Source: CF-161 sp035259145
GTDB taxonomy: Bacteria > Chloroflexota > Dormibacteria > Dormibacterales > Dormibacteraceae
Direction: 5' to 3'
Length of the DNA stretch: 5,669 nucleotides
NCBI GenBank assembly: GCA_035259145.1
Contig: DATFWQ010000076.1
Coordinates: 1-5,669, forward strand
Positions 5,371-5,669 of this stretch are shown here, one piece after another; the stretch's first letter is position 1; every line of letters starts with the position of its first letter. The translations under genes and the position numbers were made by a program. A model generated the notes under the pieces. The model did not search any database. It was not told the origin of the DNA and saw only the letters and a program-made list of their open reading frames with translations.

Positions 5371-5669
5371 GGTGCCACACCCGCAAGGGCCGCGCGCCAG
5401 AGCTTCGCGAAGTGCGAGCCGGGATCGGCGAGCAGGACCTCTCGTTTGCCGAACTCGAAGGATCGGCCCTCGTCGAGCACGAGGATGTGCGTCGCATGTT
5501 CCAGCGTCTCCAGGTGGTGTGCGATGACAACCGCCGTGCGGCCTTCGAACAGCTTCTTCATGGCCGCCTCCAGCTGGCTCTCGGTGCCGGGGTCGACGCG
5601 TGACGAAGGTTCGTCCAGCACCACGAGCCCCGGATTCCGCAGCAGGACGCGCGCCAGGGCAATCAGTTG
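5367..5669 (-). CDS. ABC transporter ATP-binding subunit, C-terminal part (5' end outside window)
   Basis: The frame enters from the right edge and ends at TGA 5369-5367, giving the last 100 residues. It begins QLIALARVLLRNPG, the helix that follows the LSGGQ signature. Walker B LVVLDE (residues 15-20 of the fragment) has the canonical catalytic glutamate, followed by D-loop SSRVDP and H-loop histidine in VVIAHHLETL (H51). The ending HILVLDEGRSFEFGKREVLL...FAKLWRAAL is typical of exporter ATPase domains. The gene therefore continues past the window edge and probably carries its own transmembrane domain. A GTG at 5624 is internal and not the start. The four-base overlap with the next gene and the complementary Walker B residues make the pair likely halves of one heterodimeric exporter. 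Walker A and signature motifs cannot be checked here. Confidence 0.9.
   Translation of the reverse strand, partial: QLIALARVLLRNPGLVVLDEPSSRVDPGTESQLEAAMKKLFEGRTAVVIAHHLETLEHATHILVLDEGRSFEFGKREVLLADPGSHFAKLWRAALAGVAP

Overview
The window is GC-rich bacterial DNA with densely packed, partly overlapping genes, and it reads as an accessory, chromosome-like stretch of a high-GC soil or environmental bacterium. The lineage cannot be fixed from this sequence. Two genes have a -10-like TANNNT element placed so that transcription would begin at or within a base or so of the start codon. Two neighbouring gene pairs overlap by TTGA, with a TTG start. Both traits suit a lineage that tolerates leaderless mRNAs and weak start codons.

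Layout: 2-175 (+) is the C-terminal end of a probable class I SAM-dependent methyltransferase. 325-1115 (+) is a two-gene toxin-antitoxin cassette: a ribbon-helix-helix/DUF433 antitoxin followed by a DUF5615 PIN-like toxin, with a palindromic candidate operator just before the first ATG. Immediately after the toxin stop codon, on the opposite strand, lies the first part of a broken serine recombinase (1118-1240). It is preceded in its own direction by an intact small protein (1285-1491) and by a start-less, coding-looking stretch (about 1500-1666). This section looks like the wreck of a mobile or recombinase module into which, or beside which, the toxin-antitoxin cassette came to rest. 1677-2225 (-) is a DHFR/RibD-C-like reductase with a leaderless-type promoter. 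2226-2619 holds no certain gene, only a possible 49-54 aa ORF and a short repeat. 2620-3213 (-) is a MerR-family regulator with a cysteine-rich C-terminal extension. Inside that gene is a near-perfect Shine-Dalgarno sequence and an in-frame ATG, and in front of it is a textbook MerR-type promoter/operator. 3253-3600 is apparently non-coding. 3601-5370 and 5367-5669+ (both -) are two overlapping ABC exporter half-transporter genes; the upstream one runs off the window.

How they work together: the two ABC genes overlap and probably form one heterodimeric exporter. The complete subunit has Asp instead of Glu after its Walker B aspartate, while the partner keeps Glu, as in asymmetric exporters. 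The MerR protein most likely controls its own promoter; nothing in the sequence links it firmly to the exporter. The toxin-antitoxin pair is a self-contained unit. I see no wholly new multi-gene system. The least explained signals are the MerR internal start with its Cys-rich tail and the recombinase wreck against the toxin gene.
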